A stretch of DNA of 64,000 nucleotides from the NCBI GenBank assembly GCA_900472785.1, contig UCJH01000039.1, positions 1 through 64,000 of the forward strand, written 5' to 3'. Both the position numbers and the translations under genes were made by a program. Numbering within the stretch: the first letter of the stretch is position 1; each line of letters begins with the position of its first letter. Shown here in pieces: positions 7,818 through 16,774 of the stretch. This DNA comes from Hyphomicrobiales bacterium (GTDB taxonomy: Bacteria; Pseudomonadota; Alphaproteobacteria; Rhizobiales; Rhizobiaceae). Below the pieces are notes generated by a model. That model worked only from the letters and a program-made list of their open reading frames with translations, was not told where the DNA came from and searched no databases.

Positions 7818-8417
7818 ATGTCCTCGCAGTCACTCACGCGAATCCACAAGGAAGTGCTCAGCGCCAACGAAAGCTATGTCGCGTCGTTTGGCGACAAAAA
7901 GGATCTCGCCTTGCCGCCGGTACGCGGCTTTGCCATCCTCACCTGCATGGATGCGCGCCTGGATCCGGCCGGATATGCCGGCCTTTCGGAGGGCGACGCG
8001 CATGTGATCCGAAACGCGGGCGGGAGGGCCAGCGATGATGCCATCCGCTCGCTGGTAATCTCCCACAAGCTGCTCGGCACGACGGAGTGGTTCGTCATCC
8101 ACCACACGAATTGCGGGATGGAACTCTTCTCTGACGAAATCATCGGCGATCTGCTGGAGGATAATCTGGAAACGGCCGCCTTCGACGGCACGACATGGCG
8201 CAATCCCAAGCATGGAGACGGCTGCGCACACGGTCAATTCATCAAATGGCATACGTTTTCCGACAGCGAGCGCAGTGTCGTGCAGGATGTGCGCCGCATT
8301 CGCGAACATCCGCTCGTTGCCGGGCATATCCCCATTTACGGGTATATCTACGACGTGAAGACCGGGCGGATCAATGAGGTCAAGGCCGCGACCGAGGCCG
8401 GTAGGGCGACGGTCTGA
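7818..8417 (+). CDS. Beta-class carbonic anhydrase family protein
   Basis: Beta-carbonic anhydrases are zinc enzymes that hydrate CO2; some members of the small clade that includes this type hydrolyse COS instead. The ATG at 7818 follows GGAGAAAGAC and gives 199 residues. Zinc ligands are read as Cys43 in [11 protein letters not shown], His96 and Cys99 in HHTNCGM, with the Asp45/Arg47 dyad in place. [15 protein letters not shown] is the usual substrate-side loop. It is followed on the same strand by the LLM monooxygenase (87-base gap) and cysE. Its place among sulfur genes makes a COS- or CS2-type reaction worth considering, but plain carbonic anhydrase activity is equally compatible with the sequence. 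Confidence 0.85.
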   Translation: MSSQSLTRIHKEVLSANESYVASFGDKKDLALPPVRGFAILTCMDARLDPAGYAGLSEGDAHVIRNAGGRASDDAIRSLVISHKLLGTTEWFVIHHTNCGMELFSDEIIGDLLEDNLETAAFDGTTWRNPKHGDGCAHGQFIKWHTFSDSERSVVQDVRRIREHPLVAGHIPIYGYIYDVKTGRINEVKAATEAGRATV

Positions 8418-8504
8418 CGGTCAATTGCGACCATCCGTCCACGAGCCCTGTTCCCAGGCCGACTATCCCGGCAAGACATCCCGGTTACCTGAAAGACAAA
8501 GTCC

Positions 8505-9845
8505 ATGACATCCCGCCAGCTTCATCTCGGCGCCTTCATGCGCCCGGTCAGTCTTCACACAGCCGCCTGGCGCTACCCCGGCGCCTACCCGGACGCCAAC
8601 TTCAATTTCCGTCACCTCACGGATTTTGCGCAAAGGCTCGAACGGGCCAAGTTCGACGCCTTCTTCATGGCCGATCATCTGGCCGTACTCAATATGCCGA
8701 TCGAAGCGCTGCGACGCAGCCATACGGTCACATCCTTCGAGCCGTTCACGCTGTTGTCGGCCCTGGCGACCGCCACCAGCCGGATCGGGCTTGTGGCGAC
8801 GGCCTCCACCACCTTCGACGAACCCTATCATATTGCCCGGCGGTTTGCTTCGCTCGACCATATCAGCGAAGGGCGGGCCGGCTGGAACATCGTCACGACG
8901 TCAAACCCCGATGCGGCGCTGAACTTCGGGCTTGAGGATCATGTAGCGCATGCTGAGCGGTACCGCCGCGCCCGGGAATTCTATGAGGTCGTCACCGGAC
9001 TGTGGGACAGCTTTGCCGACGATGCCTTCATCCGCGATGCGGCGTCCGGGTTCTATTTCGATCCGCAAAAGCTGCATGTGCTGGACCACAAGGGCGAGCA
9101 TCTCTCGGTGCGGGGTCCGCTCAACATCGCGCGTCCGCCGCAGGGTTGGCCCGTCATTGTTCAGGCCGGAGCATCGGAACCCGGACGCCAGCTGGCAGCC
9201 GAAACGGCGGAGGTGATTTTCGGCTCCTCGCCGGACCTGGAGGCGGGCAAAAGCTTCTATGCCGATGTCAAAGGCCGGATGGAAAAGATCGGCCGCAACC
9301 GCGACCATCTGAAAGTCCTGCCGGGTGCTTTCGTCGTGGTCGGCGATACCGTTGAGGACGCGAAGGCCAAACGTGCCCATCTCGACAGCCTCGTGCACTA
9401 CGAAAGCGCCATCGCCTCGTTGTCGATTGCGCTTGGACATGACGCGTCCGGATTTGATCCGGACGCACCGCTGCCGCGCGATATTCCCGATACGAACGCC
9501 AGCAAGACCGGGCGTGCGCATGTTCTGCGGCTGGCGGAGCGGGAAGGCCTGACAGTGCGCCAGCTGGCGCAGCGTTATGGCGGATATTCCGGCCTCGCTT
9601 TCGTCGGGACACCGGCCACGATTGCCGACGAGATGGAGACATGGCTTTTCGAGAACGGCAGCGACGGCTTCAACATCGTCTTCCCCTACCTCCCGCAGGG
9701 GCTGATCGATGTCGCCGAGAAACTGGTGCCTGAACTGCAAAGGCGCGGGCTGTTCAGGCGCGACTATGATGGCACCACCCTGCGCGACCATCTTGGACTG
9801 CCCCGGCCGGGTAACCGTTTCTTCCCACGAGAGGGAAGCGCGTGA
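8505..9845 (+). CDS. LLM-class FMN-dependent monooxygenase, NtaA/SnaA/DszA type
   Basis: This family oxidises substrates such as nitrilotriacetate, dibenzothiophene sulfone or cysteine and methionine derivatives using reduced FMN from a separate reductase. The 446-residue length and motifs fit: LHLGAFMRPVSLHTAAWRYP at the N-terminus, FFMADHLA, ASTTFDEPYHIARRFASLDH, SEGRAGWNIVTTSN, and PVIVQAGASEPGRQLAAETA. The C-terminus has VGTPATIADEM and GFNIVFPYLPQGL. No reductase is adjacent. With serine acetyltransferase downstream and MetY upstream, use of an organosulfur compound is the likely role; the substrate is unknown. Confidence 0.88.
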   Translation: MTSRQLHLGAFMRPVSLHTAAWRYPGAYPDANFNFRHLTDFAQRLERAKFDAFFMADHLAVLNMPIEALRRSHTVTSFEPFTLLSALATATSRIGLVATASTTFDEPYHIARRFASLDHISEGRAGWNIVTTSNPDAALNFGLEDHVAHAERYRRAREFYEVVTGLWDSFADDAFIRDAASGFYFDPQKLHVLDHKGEHLSVRGPLNIARPPQGWPVIVQAGASEPGRQLAAETAEVIFGSSPDLEAGKSFYADVKGRMEKIGRNRDHLKVLPGAFVVVGDTVEDAKAKRAHLDSLVHYESAIASLSIALGHDASGFDPDAPLPRDIPDTNASKTGRAHVLRLAEREGLTVRQLAQRYGGYSGLAFVGTPATIADEMETWLFENGSDGFNIVFPYLPQGLIDVAEKLVPELQRRGLFRRDYDGTTLRDHLGLPRPGNRFFPREGSA

Positions 9846-9952
9846 TGATCGGTAAAGCGCGTCCAAAGGGTCCACGGCCGGTCAATCGACATTGGAAATA
9901 TCCACCAGACAATCGAAACGTTGCGTGCGCCAACGCGAAGGGACAATAGGCC

Positions 9953-10801
9953 ATGGCCAAGCTGCCGACCACTTTAACCGTCCTGACCACCGAGACGGCC
10001 TCATGGCCGGCGGTACGCCGGCTGTGGGAAATCCTGTGCGAAGAGGCGACGGCGGCTGCCAAAAACGATTCCGCACTTGTGCGGCCGATGAACTCGGCGG
10101 TTCTCTATCATGCGAGCTTTGCCCATGCCCTGGCGCACCGGCTGGCGCTGAAACTCGGCAACCACGATATCGATCACGAGGAGCTGTTGGCGCTGATACA
10201 CCGCGCCTTCCTGAGCGACGAGGGGCTCCTGATCGCGGCAGCGGCCGATTTGGAGGCGGTGAAGGACCGCGATCCCAGCAATGCCGAAATTCTCACGCCG
10301 TTTCTCTATTTCAAGGGATTCCTTGCACTTCAGGCTCATCGCGTGGCGCATTGGCTTTGGGTCGGTGACCGGTCGCATCTGGCCCGGCACATCCAGAGCC
10401 GGATTTCGGAGGTCTTCGGCATCGACATCCATCCGGCGGCCGTGATGGGCAAGGGCATCATGCTCGATCACGGAAGCGGCCTTGTCATTGGCGAGACGGC
10501 CGTGGTCGAGGATGATGTCTCCATTCTCCAAAATGTGACGCTCGGCGGAACCGGCAAGGAGACCGGAGATCGCCATCCCAAGATCCGGCGCGGCGCGCTG
10601 ATTGGCGCAGGCGCGAATATCCTCGGCAATATCGAGATCGGGATCGGCGCCAAGATCGGCGCCGGCAGTGTCGTGATTGCCCCCGTCCCCGCCTACACCT
10701 CGGTCGTCGGCGTGCCGGCCCGTCCCATTGGACAGCGCCATACGGCTCTGCCCGGGGTCACCATGGACCAGGCCATGCCCGAGCCGGACTACATGATCTG
10801 A
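9953..10801 (+). CDS. cysE: Serine O-acetyltransferase
   Basis: CysE makes O-acetylserine from serine and acetyl-CoA, the entry step to cysteine. The 282-residue product has the helical N-terminal domain (residues about 10-140) with LYHASFAHALAHRLALKLG. The left-handed beta-helix follows, with GIDIHPAAVMGKGIMLDHG (His in the active-site loop), GLVIGETAVVEDDVSILQNV, and TLGGTGKETGDRHPKI. Hexapeptide repeats run to GAGSVVIAPVPAYTSVVGVPA. The start has an AAGGGA ribosome site. It is third in the carbonic anhydrase-monooxygenase-cysE series (107-base gap) and convergent with the FAD protein downstream. Confidence 0.93.
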   Translation: MAKLPTTLTVLTTETASWPAVRRLWEILCEEATAAAKNDSALVRPMNSAVLYHASFAHALAHRLALKLGNHDIDHEELLALIHRAFLSDEGLLIAAAADLEAVKDRDPSNAEILTPFLYFKGFLALQAHRVAHWLWVGDRSHLARHIQSRISEVFGIDIHPAAVMGKGIMLDHGSGLVIGETAVVEDDVSILQNVTLGGTGKETGDRHPKIRRGALIGAGANILGNIEIGIGAKIGAGSVVIAPVPAYTSVVGVPARPIGQRHTALPGVTMDQAMPEPDYMI

Positions 10802-10834
10802 CGCATCGACATCCGGCAGAAAGGCATAGGCCGT

Positions 10835-12214
10835 TCATCGGGATGCGCTATCCTTAGCGCCCGGATGATGGTCCGATATTGCCACCGCGACATTTCTGGC
10901 CTGGACACGGATATCCGGCACGGCGGTGATTTCCCAAAACTGCCCTGCCGTCAGCGCGCCGACGGCAAACAGGCCGGGTTGCGGTCTGCCATTGCGATCG
11001 AGAACCTGCGCATTGCCGCCCACGCAAATACCGAGACCGCGCTTGTCCGCCGAGATCAAGCCCTGTTCCAGCATCTGCCGAAGCAGCGGCGAGTGGGCGA
11101 TCCCCGCCCGTTCCATGCCCGTGCAATTGATCAGCCAGTCGGCCCGCATCCGGATGCCGCCGACGCCGCCGCGCGGCCGGAATGCAAATGCCAGCTGTGT
11201 TCCGTCCTGTTCGATCGTCTGCAGAAAGCCCTTGTGGACAGTGACGGTGCCGTCGCCAAGCAGCGCCTCGAGGCGCGCGAAAACATCCGGCGCGAGGCGG
11301 TGGCGATGGATGTTCCACCAGGCAAGAGCGTGGCGCAGGAAGCGGCCTTTCCGCGCGTCGGTCAGTTCCTGCCAGAGCCCTTGGGTCAAGGGCCGCAGCC
11401 CATCCATCACGGCCCGCCAGTCCGCACCCGCGCGCACCTGGCGGCGAAGTGCGAGCAGTAGCATGCTGATTTCCCGCGACGACGGCAGTTCCGGCGCAAC
11501 CGGCTCGGCTTTTCGGGTCAGGTGCGGATGCGAGATCAAGCCCCGCCGGGACAGAACATGAATCCTGCCGCGATGTCCGTGCGCCCGCAATGCCAGAACC
11601 TGATCGACCATGGTGAGGCCGGAGCCGAGGATGCAGACCGTTTGCCGGGGTTCCACATGCGACAGCCAGCCGAGCCGCCACGGGTTCGAAATGATGCGCT
11701 CCCGCATCGGCCCCGTCACACCGGTCGGGGCGACCGGCAAGCGGGCGCTACCGACACCGAGGCACAAAACGACATTGGCAGCTTCAAGGCTCGTCCCATT
11801 GTCCAGCTGGAAGACCACCCGCCCCGCCGAGCACTGGTCGCACGCGGTCGCCTTCGCCTTGATGAAATGCAGCGTGGCGCGGTTTTCCCGATTGCGCAGA
11901 AGCGACGCCAGCCTGTCACGGATATAGCGGCCGAAGTCGTCGCGGGAGGCAAAACCATCCGGCGGGACCGCGCGCTTCTGCTCGCGCAGCCAGACCACGA
12001 AATCATCCGGCTGGTCCGCAAACAGGCTCATGCGCGCCGCCGGTACGTTGAGGCGGTGAACGTGAAGCTCGGTGCGGTAGGCGGTGCCGCGTCCGAACCC
12101 CGGATCGTCGCCGACGACGGCAATCGAAGCCGATGGCGGCAGCAAGCGCAACAGATTGACGGTTTCGGCAATCGCCGAAAAGCCCGAGCCTACGATCGCG
12201 ACATCATAGACCAT
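10835..12214 (-). CDS. FAD/NAD(P)-binding oxidoreductase-like protein (copy 1)
   Basis: The 459-residue product begins with a dinucleotide-binding motif, VAIVGSGFSAIAETVNLL, followed by GRGTAYRTELHVHRLNVPAARMS, as in the NAD_binding_9 (PF13454-type) family. A second nucleotide motif, VCILGSGLTMVDQVLAL, is near residue 195. A C-terminal GLFAVGALTAGQFWEITAVPDIR closes the FAD site. It shares the central stretch around WQELT...RRFLRH...HRHRLAP with the next gene (12306-13694), so the two are paralogues. They are 91 bases apart on the same strand and probably co-transcribed. The reaction is unknown; sulfur or amine oxidation is a guess from context. Confidence 0.75.
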   Translation of the reverse strand: MVYDVAIVGSGFSAIAETVNLLRLLPPSASIAVVGDDPGFGRGTAYRTELHVHRLNVPAARMSLFADQPDDFVVWLREQKRAVPPDGFASRDDFGRYIRDRLASLLRNRENRATLHFIKAKATACDQCSAGRVVFQLDNGTSLEAANVVLCLGVGSARLPVAPTGVTGPMRERIISNPWRLGWLSHVEPRQTVCILGSGLTMVDQVLALRAHGHRGRIHVLSRRGLISHPHLTRKAEPVAPELPSSREISMLLLALRRQVRAGADWRAVMDGLRPLTQGLWQELTDARKGRFLRHALAWWNIHRHRLAPDVFARLEALLGDGTVTVHKGFLQTIEQDGTQLAFAFRPRGGVGGIRMRADWLINCTGMERAGIAHSPLLRQMLEQGLISADKRGLGICVGGNAQVLDRNGRPQPGLFAVGALTAGQFWEITAVPDIRVQARNVAVAISDHHPGAKDSASR

Positions 12215-12305
12215 GCCATTCCCTCATATGCCAGCCGCAAAGGCGGCATCCATGACGCGAAGCAACGCGCCCGTTACAGGATAAAAACGGGCGGCCGGGC
12301 GGACA

Positions 12306-13694
12306 TCACCCGGAATTGCGCACATCCCGGGTTTCGGCGCGTTCATCGATCCAGGCTCCGATGGCCGAGGCTGCCGCATGGCTCTGCACGACGATTTCCG
12401 GCACGAGATCGATATCGGGAAGACTGCCGAGGCCAAGCGGCCCCATGGCAAACAGGCCCTGGAACCGGTCTGGCGAAGCCATGGCCCGTCCATGGCGATC
12501 GACGAGAATACCGATATCCACCTCGTCGCGGCGGGCAAGGCCGGCGCGAAACACGGAGCGGAACAGGGGAACGTCGATATCCGTCGGCCGAAAACGGCAA
12601 TCAATGGTGCGGTCTGCGGGGAGGACCTCGAGGCCGGCTGGAACCGACAGCAGCACGCCGTTGTTGACGATGCGCTCGACCCTTGCTTTCCGCAGGGTGA
12701 TCGCGCCACTTTCGATCGCCGCATGCAGGCGCTGATAGTGCTCCGGCGGCAGGCGATTTCGATGGCTGTCGTAAATGGCCTTCACATGGCGTTTGAATCG
12801 CCTGCGCTCTTCCGGCGTCAGGCCCTGCCAAAGGTCGCCGGCGCGCAGACGGAAGCCGTTCATGATGCCTTGCCAGCCGGATCCTTCGGCATTCGCCGTG
12901 TTTGCCGCTTCGCGCAGGAACCGGAACGCGCCGCGAAGCGTGCGCGGCAACGGCTGATCCGAAAGGACATGTCCGACACCGGCACGCGCATGCGACTGCG
13001 GCAGGAAACCCGAGGCGGAGATCAGCGTGACATGGGAGGCCTCTCCAGCCGCCAGCAGCCGCAGCGCCTTGTCCACGGCGTAGACGCCGCCGCCGACAAC
13101 CGCAGCGTTTCGAACGGCGCTCGGGGAGGACGGTTCGTCCAACTTCTCCCGCAGGCCGTAGCCGGTCGCAAGAAACACGGCATCGAATCGTGCGCGCTCC
13201 TGCTCGCCGTAGAAGACCGAAAGTCCGCTGCGCGGGTGTCTGTCGACCGCCGTCACGCTTTCCGGGCAGACCTGAACGACAACATCCGTCCGGTCTCGCA
13301 GCGCTTGCGAAAACCGCTGATACACATAGGCGCTGAAGGTTTCTCCGGGAACGAAGGCATGCTCGACGCTCACGGCGTCGGGGTCCAGGCGATCGCGCCA
13401 GGCATTTTCGGTTTCGAGCCACTGCCGAAAATCATCCGGCGTCTTCGGATCGACCGAAAGGTCGCGCACGCGGCTGTTGAGCACCGTCGATGCGGTCTGG
13501 CTCACCACCTCGCCGCCTTCGATCTTCGGCTGCGGATCGAACATCACCAGATGGAACGGCCGGTCGAAGCCCTTGAGCAGGGCAATCGCCGTCATGAGGC
13601 CCGTGAAGCCGCGACCCACGATGGCGACCTTTGCCATGAGGCCTGTATCGGGCCGTTTCGACGAATCGGAAAAAGGCGGCTGGACAAGCGTCAT
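12306..13694 (-). CDS. FAD/NAD(P)-binding oxidoreductase-like protein (copy 2)
   Basis: The ATG at 13694 (MTLVQPPFSDS) has an AAGGAA ribosome site and gives 462 residues. A further ATG (MAKVAIVGRGFTGLMTAIAL) opens the FAD motif. A second nucleotide motif is NAAVVGGGVYAVDKALRLL. The segment LWQGLTPEERRRFKRH with DSHRNRLPPEHYQRL aligns by eye with the neighbour. The end has FAMGPLGLGSLPDIDLVPE. It is the first gene of a two-gene unit and divergent from the 1-Cys peroxiredoxin; operator site 3 lies between them. A redox role supplied by a common signal is plausible. The substrate is unknown. Confidence 0.75.
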   Translation of the reverse strand: MTLVQPPFSDSSKRPDTGLMAKVAIVGRGFTGLMTAIALLKGFDRPFHLVMFDPQPKIEGGEVVSQTASTVLNSRVRDLSVDPKTPDDFRQWLETENAWRDRLDPDAVSVEHAFVPGETFSAYVYQRFSQALRDRTDVVVQVCPESVTAVDRHPRSGLSVFYGEQERARFDAVFLATGYGLREKLDEPSSPSAVRNAAVVGGGVYAVDKALRLLAAGEASHVTLISASGFLPQSHARAGVGHVLSDQPLPRTLRGAFRFLREAANTANAEGSGWQGIMNGFRLRAGDLWQGLTPEERRRFKRHVKAIYDSHRNRLPPEHYQRLHAAIESGAITLRKARVERIVNNGVLLSVPAGLEVLPADRTIDCRFRPTDIDVPLFRSVFRAGLARRDEVDIGILVDRHGRAMASPDRFQGLFAMGPLGLGSLPDIDLVPEIVVQSHAAASAIGAWIDERAETRDVRNSG

Positions 13695-13774
13695 GCGTCG
13701 GTTCCTTTCTTGCGTCGAACCAGGCGGTGTTGCATCAGCCGAACATGTGGGATTCGGCCATGACGGCATAAATC

Positions 13775-13791
13775 TCTACTAAAATAATAGA
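13775..13791. promoter_or_regulatory. Candidate operator, site 3 (17-bp palindrome)
   Basis: TCTACTAAAATAATAGA, arms TCTACTA and TAATAGA matching at six of seven positions. It lies in the 198-base region between the FAD-protein start (13694) and the peroxiredoxin start (13893). It has the same TCTAY-N9-TRGA pattern as the sites at 7490 and 7642. Confidence 0.5.
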
Positions 13792-13892
13792 ATTTGACAT
13801 CCCGAAAGCAAGGGCTATTTTTTGATGGGATTTCACGATGCACCCATGGGACCCGTCCATGCGGCGGCATCGACAACAAAATGGATGAGACA

Positions 13893-14552
13893 ATGAGCTT
13901 GCGCATCAATGATATTGCCCCGGATTTCACGGCCGATACCACGATCGGTCCGATCAGCTTTCACGACTGGATCGGCGATGGCTGGGCGGTGCTGTTTTCG
14001 CATCCGAAAAATTTCACGCCGGTCTGCACGACGGAACTGGGCGCCATGGCAGGGCTGGAACAGGAGTTTCTCAAGCGGGGCGCAAAGGTCATCGGCATTT
14101 CCGTCGATCCCGTCGAGAGCCACGGCAAATGGAAGCAGGATATCAAGGTCGCAACCGGCTTTGACGTCGCCTACCCGCTGATCGGCGACAAGGAACTCAA
14201 GGTCGCCAAGCTCTATGACATGCTGCCGGCCGGCGCCGGCGAAAGCTCCGAAGGCCGCACGCCTGCCGACAACGCGACCGTTCGCTCGGTTTTCGTCATC
14301 GGACCCGACAAGAAGATCAAGCTGATCCTCACCTATCCGATGACGACCGGGCGCAACTTCCATGAAATTCTTCGCGCCATCGATTCCATCCAGCTGACCA
14401 GCAAGCATCAGGTCGCGACGCCGGCCAACTGGCAGCAGGGTGAAGACGTCATCATCACGGCCGCGGTATCGAACGAGGACGCCGTGACGCGGTTCGGAAG
14501 CTACGAAACGGTCCTGCCTTACCTGCGCAAGACCAAGCAGCCGTCCGCCTGA
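13893..14552 (+). CDS. 1-Cys peroxiredoxin (Prx6 type)
   Basis: The enzyme reduces hydrogen peroxide and organic peroxides through one peroxidatic cysteine. The motif PKNFTPVCTTELG places this at Cys45. The 219-residue length with a long C-terminal arm (TPANWQQGEDVIITAAV, then YLRKTKQ) is typical of the 1-Cys subgroup rather than AhpC. The ATG at 13893 is preferred for its GGATGAG ribosome site; ATGs at 13881 and 13794 would give extensions without family support. Divergent from the FAD-protein pair with site 3 between. A stem-loop follows the stop. Confidence 0.9.
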   Translation: MSLRINDIAPDFTADTTIGPISFHDWIGDGWAVLFSHPKNFTPVCTTELGAMAGLEQEFLKRGAKVIGISVDPVESHGKWKQDIKVATGFDVAYPLIGDKELKVAKLYDMLPAGAGESSEGRTPADNATVRSVFVIGPDKKIKLILTYPMTTGRNFHEILRAIDSIQLTSKHQVATPANWQQGEDVIITAAVSNEDAVTRFGSYETVLPYLRKTKQPSA

Positions 14553-14577
14553 GCCAGGCTTAGGGGCACAGATATTT

Positions 14578-14614
14578 GACGACCAGGCAGGCCCGAAGGA
14601 GCCGCCTGGTCGTC
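14578..14614 (+). terminator. Stem-loop downstream of the peroxiredoxin gene
   Basis: GACGACCAGGC, a 15-base loop, then GCCTGGTCGTC: a perfect 11-bp stem starting 25 bases after the stop. The downstream tail is only mildly T-rich (CTCGTTTG). It sits between convergent genes and could stop both transcripts. Confidence 0.55.
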
Positions 14615-14697
14615 CTCGTTTGCCCGACAGGCCGACCTTGCGCAAACGCCTGGAAGAAGGCCGCCACATCGCCTGCTTCGCAGGCGGTGAAGGCAGA

Positions 14698-15243
14698 CTA
14701 TCTCGCCAGCAATTCATCGACGGACACGACCTGCGCATAGGCGAAAGCCAACGCGGACATGAAGGATGCGTGAACCATGGCTGCGGGGACCGTGTCTCCG
14801 TTGAATTCCAGTTCGCGCGTGGCGCAGGCATCTCCCGCGACGACGACCTTGTAGCCGAGGTCGGCGGCCGCTCTCGCTGTCGCGTCGATGCACATGTGGC
14901 TCATCGCGCCGATGACGACGACCTCATCGACATCAGACGATCGCAGCACGTTATCCAGGTCCGTTTCGCGAAACGAATTGGGGTAGTTCTTGACGATGAC
15001 GGCCTCGTTCTCCTTCGGCGCCATGGCGGGAATGAACTCGGCGCCCCTGGTGCCGGCGACGAAGAACGGCTCCCCTTCCGGCCCCTCGTGGCGGACGTTG
15101 ACGACCATTTCGCCGCGCTGCCGGGCGTCGGCGACAAGCCGAGCAGCGGCGTCGACCGCGGTATCGATGCCGACCAAGGGAAATTTTCCGGATGCGAGGT
15201 AGTCGTTCTGAAGATCGACAACGATGATTGCGCGTTTGCTCAT
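14698..15243 (-). CDS. Cysteine hydrolase, isochorismatase-like family
   Basis: Members cleave amide or ester bonds in small molecules (nicotinamide, ureidoacrylate, N-carbamoyl compounds) using an Asp-Lys-Cys triad. The 181-residue product shows all three: Asp in IIVVDLQNDYL near residue 10, Lys in VIVKNYPNSF near 84, and Cys in VIGAMSHMCIDATARA near 118. The cytoplasmic enzyme's substrate is not readable. It is divergent from the GlxA-type regulator with an 88-base gap, a common pairing in which the regulator controls the hydrolase. Confidence 0.85.
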   Translation of the reverse strand: MSKRAIIVVDLQNDYLASGKFPLVGIDTAVDAAARLVADARQRGEMVVNVRHEGPEGEPFFVAGTRGAEFIPAMAPKENEAVIVKNYPNSFRETDLDNVLRSSDVDEVVVIGAMSHMCIDATARAAADLGYKVVVAGDACATRELEFNGDTVPAAMVHASFMSALAFAYAQVVSVDELLAR

Positions 15244-15331
15244 GAGTTTTTCCTTGAAGCGTGTTCAGTCCCTAGAATACTGCGCCCCCGGCCGTTACAG
15301 AAGTGGCGTAATTGACAGAATTGGTGGCGAT

Positions 15332-16330
15332 ATGGACAAAGCAAACAGTCTTCCGGAGATTGGCATCGTCGACTACAGCGGCGTTCAGACGGCAGCCGTG
15401 CTAGGCATGACCGATTTTTTTGTCGCTGCGGAGGGTATGGCACGCAGGCATTTGGCAAAAGACCAAGCCGTGCTGCGCGTCAGCCACTGGAAACATCGCG
15501 ATGCGGGAGATGGTGTCGAACGCAGCTTCGATACGCTGCCGGATCTCGAAATGGGGCGACCGTCCGTCATCATCATACCGCCCGGCCTTGGCGATCCGAT
15601 GCCACAGGCGGAGGCGAGTATTTATGCCGATTGGCTTCGGAACGAACGCAGCCGCGGTGTTGCGCTTTGCTCGATCTGCAAGGGCGCCTTCCTTCTGGGA
15701 GAGACCGGCCTTCTGGCCGAACGAACGATCACCACACATTGGACATATGAAGAGCAGTTCGTTTCGCGTTTTCCCGGCGTGCGGGTCGATACCGACCGCC
15801 TGATCATCGATGACGGCGATATTCTGACCGCCGGCGGCGTGATGTCATGGATAGACGTCAGCCTGAAACTGATTGGGCGCTTCCTCGGTCCGGCGATCAT
15901 GCTCGATACCGCCCGGGTGTTTCTCGTCGATCCGCCCGGCCGCGAGCAAAGCTACTACAGCGCCTTTTCGCCGCGTCTCAATCATGGGGACCAGACCATC
16001 CTGAAACTTCAACACTGGCTTCAGGCCGGCGGGGGAAAGGAAATGGGGCTTGCCGCTCTTGCGCAGCAGGCAGGTCTTGAACAGCGTACGTTGATGCGGC
16101 GATTTCAGAAGGCAACGGGCCATTCCGCCGGCGAATACGTTCAGCGGCTACGGGTCAACACGGCGCGCGAGCTTCTGCAGCTTACCCAGGATCCCATCGA
16201 AACGATTGCCTGGAAGGTGCACTACCGTGATCCGGGGGCCTTCCGCAAAGTGTTCACCAGGATCGTCGGGTTGACGCCGGCCGAATATCGGAAACGTTTC
16301 AGACCCGAACTGGGACAGAAAGACATCTGA
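15332..16330 (+). CDS. GlxA-family transcriptional regulator (DJ-1/PfpI domain plus AraC HTH)
   Basis: The product from the ATG at 15332 (MDKANSLPEIG) is 332 residues; the frame runs open to 15224 but that part overlaps the divergent gene. Residues about 10-190 form a DJ-1/PfpI-like domain with ALCSICKGAFLLGETGLL at the nucleophile-elbow position. Residues about 235-330 form the AraC helix-turn-helix pair, with GLAALAQQAGLEQRTLMRRF and WKVHYRDPGAFRKVFTRIVG followed by LTPAEYRKRF. Such proteins usually activate nearby catabolic genes; the divergent cysteine hydrolase is the obvious target. Confidence 0.88.
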   Translation: MDKANSLPEIGIVDYSGVQTAAVLGMTDFFVAAEGMARRHLAKDQAVLRVSHWKHRDAGDGVERSFDTLPDLEMGRPSVIIIPPGLGDPMPQAEASIYADWLRNERSRGVALCSICKGAFLLGETGLLAERTITTHWTYEEQFVSRFPGVRVDTDRLIIDDGDILTAGGVMSWIDVSLKLIGRFLGPAIMLDTARVFLVDPPGREQSYYSAFSPRLNHGDQTILKLQHWLQAGGGKEMGLAALAQQAGLEQRTLMRRFQKATGHSAGEYVQRLRVNTARELLQLTQDPIETIAWKVHYRDPGAFRKVFTRIVGLTPAEYRKRFRPELGQKDI

Positions 16331-16774
16331 CCGCAAGCGACGGCTTCGGCAGCTGGACGTCGGGCGGCAGAACGGATGTTTTGCCGCCGGTGCCGTCGGG
16401 AGACTTTTTAGCCGGGGCGGCTCCGTATCCGAAAGGACCATCACGTTCGAATAGCCCGTGGCCCGCTCAAAAGCTCCAGGACGAAAGCTACGCAAAACGG
16501 ATATCTTTTGCGTCGTAAGGATACTGTGCCGGCGGCATTGAGCCGGCTCTTAATTTTAAGGTAACGACAACCATAATAATTTTCTCGCTACACGAGAACG
16601 CTGCCCGCATCGTCCAGTAGACGTCAAAGCGGGTTGCATGACGCCAAGCGTTCCCTGCCGGCGCAATCCGGAATTTTCTCCTGCCGTGTCCGCTGAGCCG
16701 CGATCTGTCCGCAAAACCGAGGACGCCACGGCTCTTCGATGCGGCATGGAACGTGGTTTTCTGGGAGAGGGTAT
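16331..16774. other. Intergenic region before the membrane chemoreceptor
   Basis: No gene is visible in these 444 bases. A stem-loop with a T-rich tail lies at 16528-16560. An AT-rich strip follows (about 16551-16590) that may hold the chemoreceptor promoter. The chemoreceptor ribosome site GGAGAGGG ends the region. Confidence 0.5.
16528..16560 (+). terminator. Possible intrinsic terminator
   Basis: GCCGGC, 8-base loop, GCCGGC, then TCTTAATTTTAAG. The stem is only 6 bp but all G-C, with a T-rich tail on the plus strand. It is about 200 bases beyond the GlxA-type regulator stop. Confidence 0.4.

Noticed and set aside
13794-13892. N-terminal extension of the 1-Cys peroxiredoxin
   Set aside because: The extra residues are not part of the family and would start at operator site 3; ATG at 13893 has the ribosome site.
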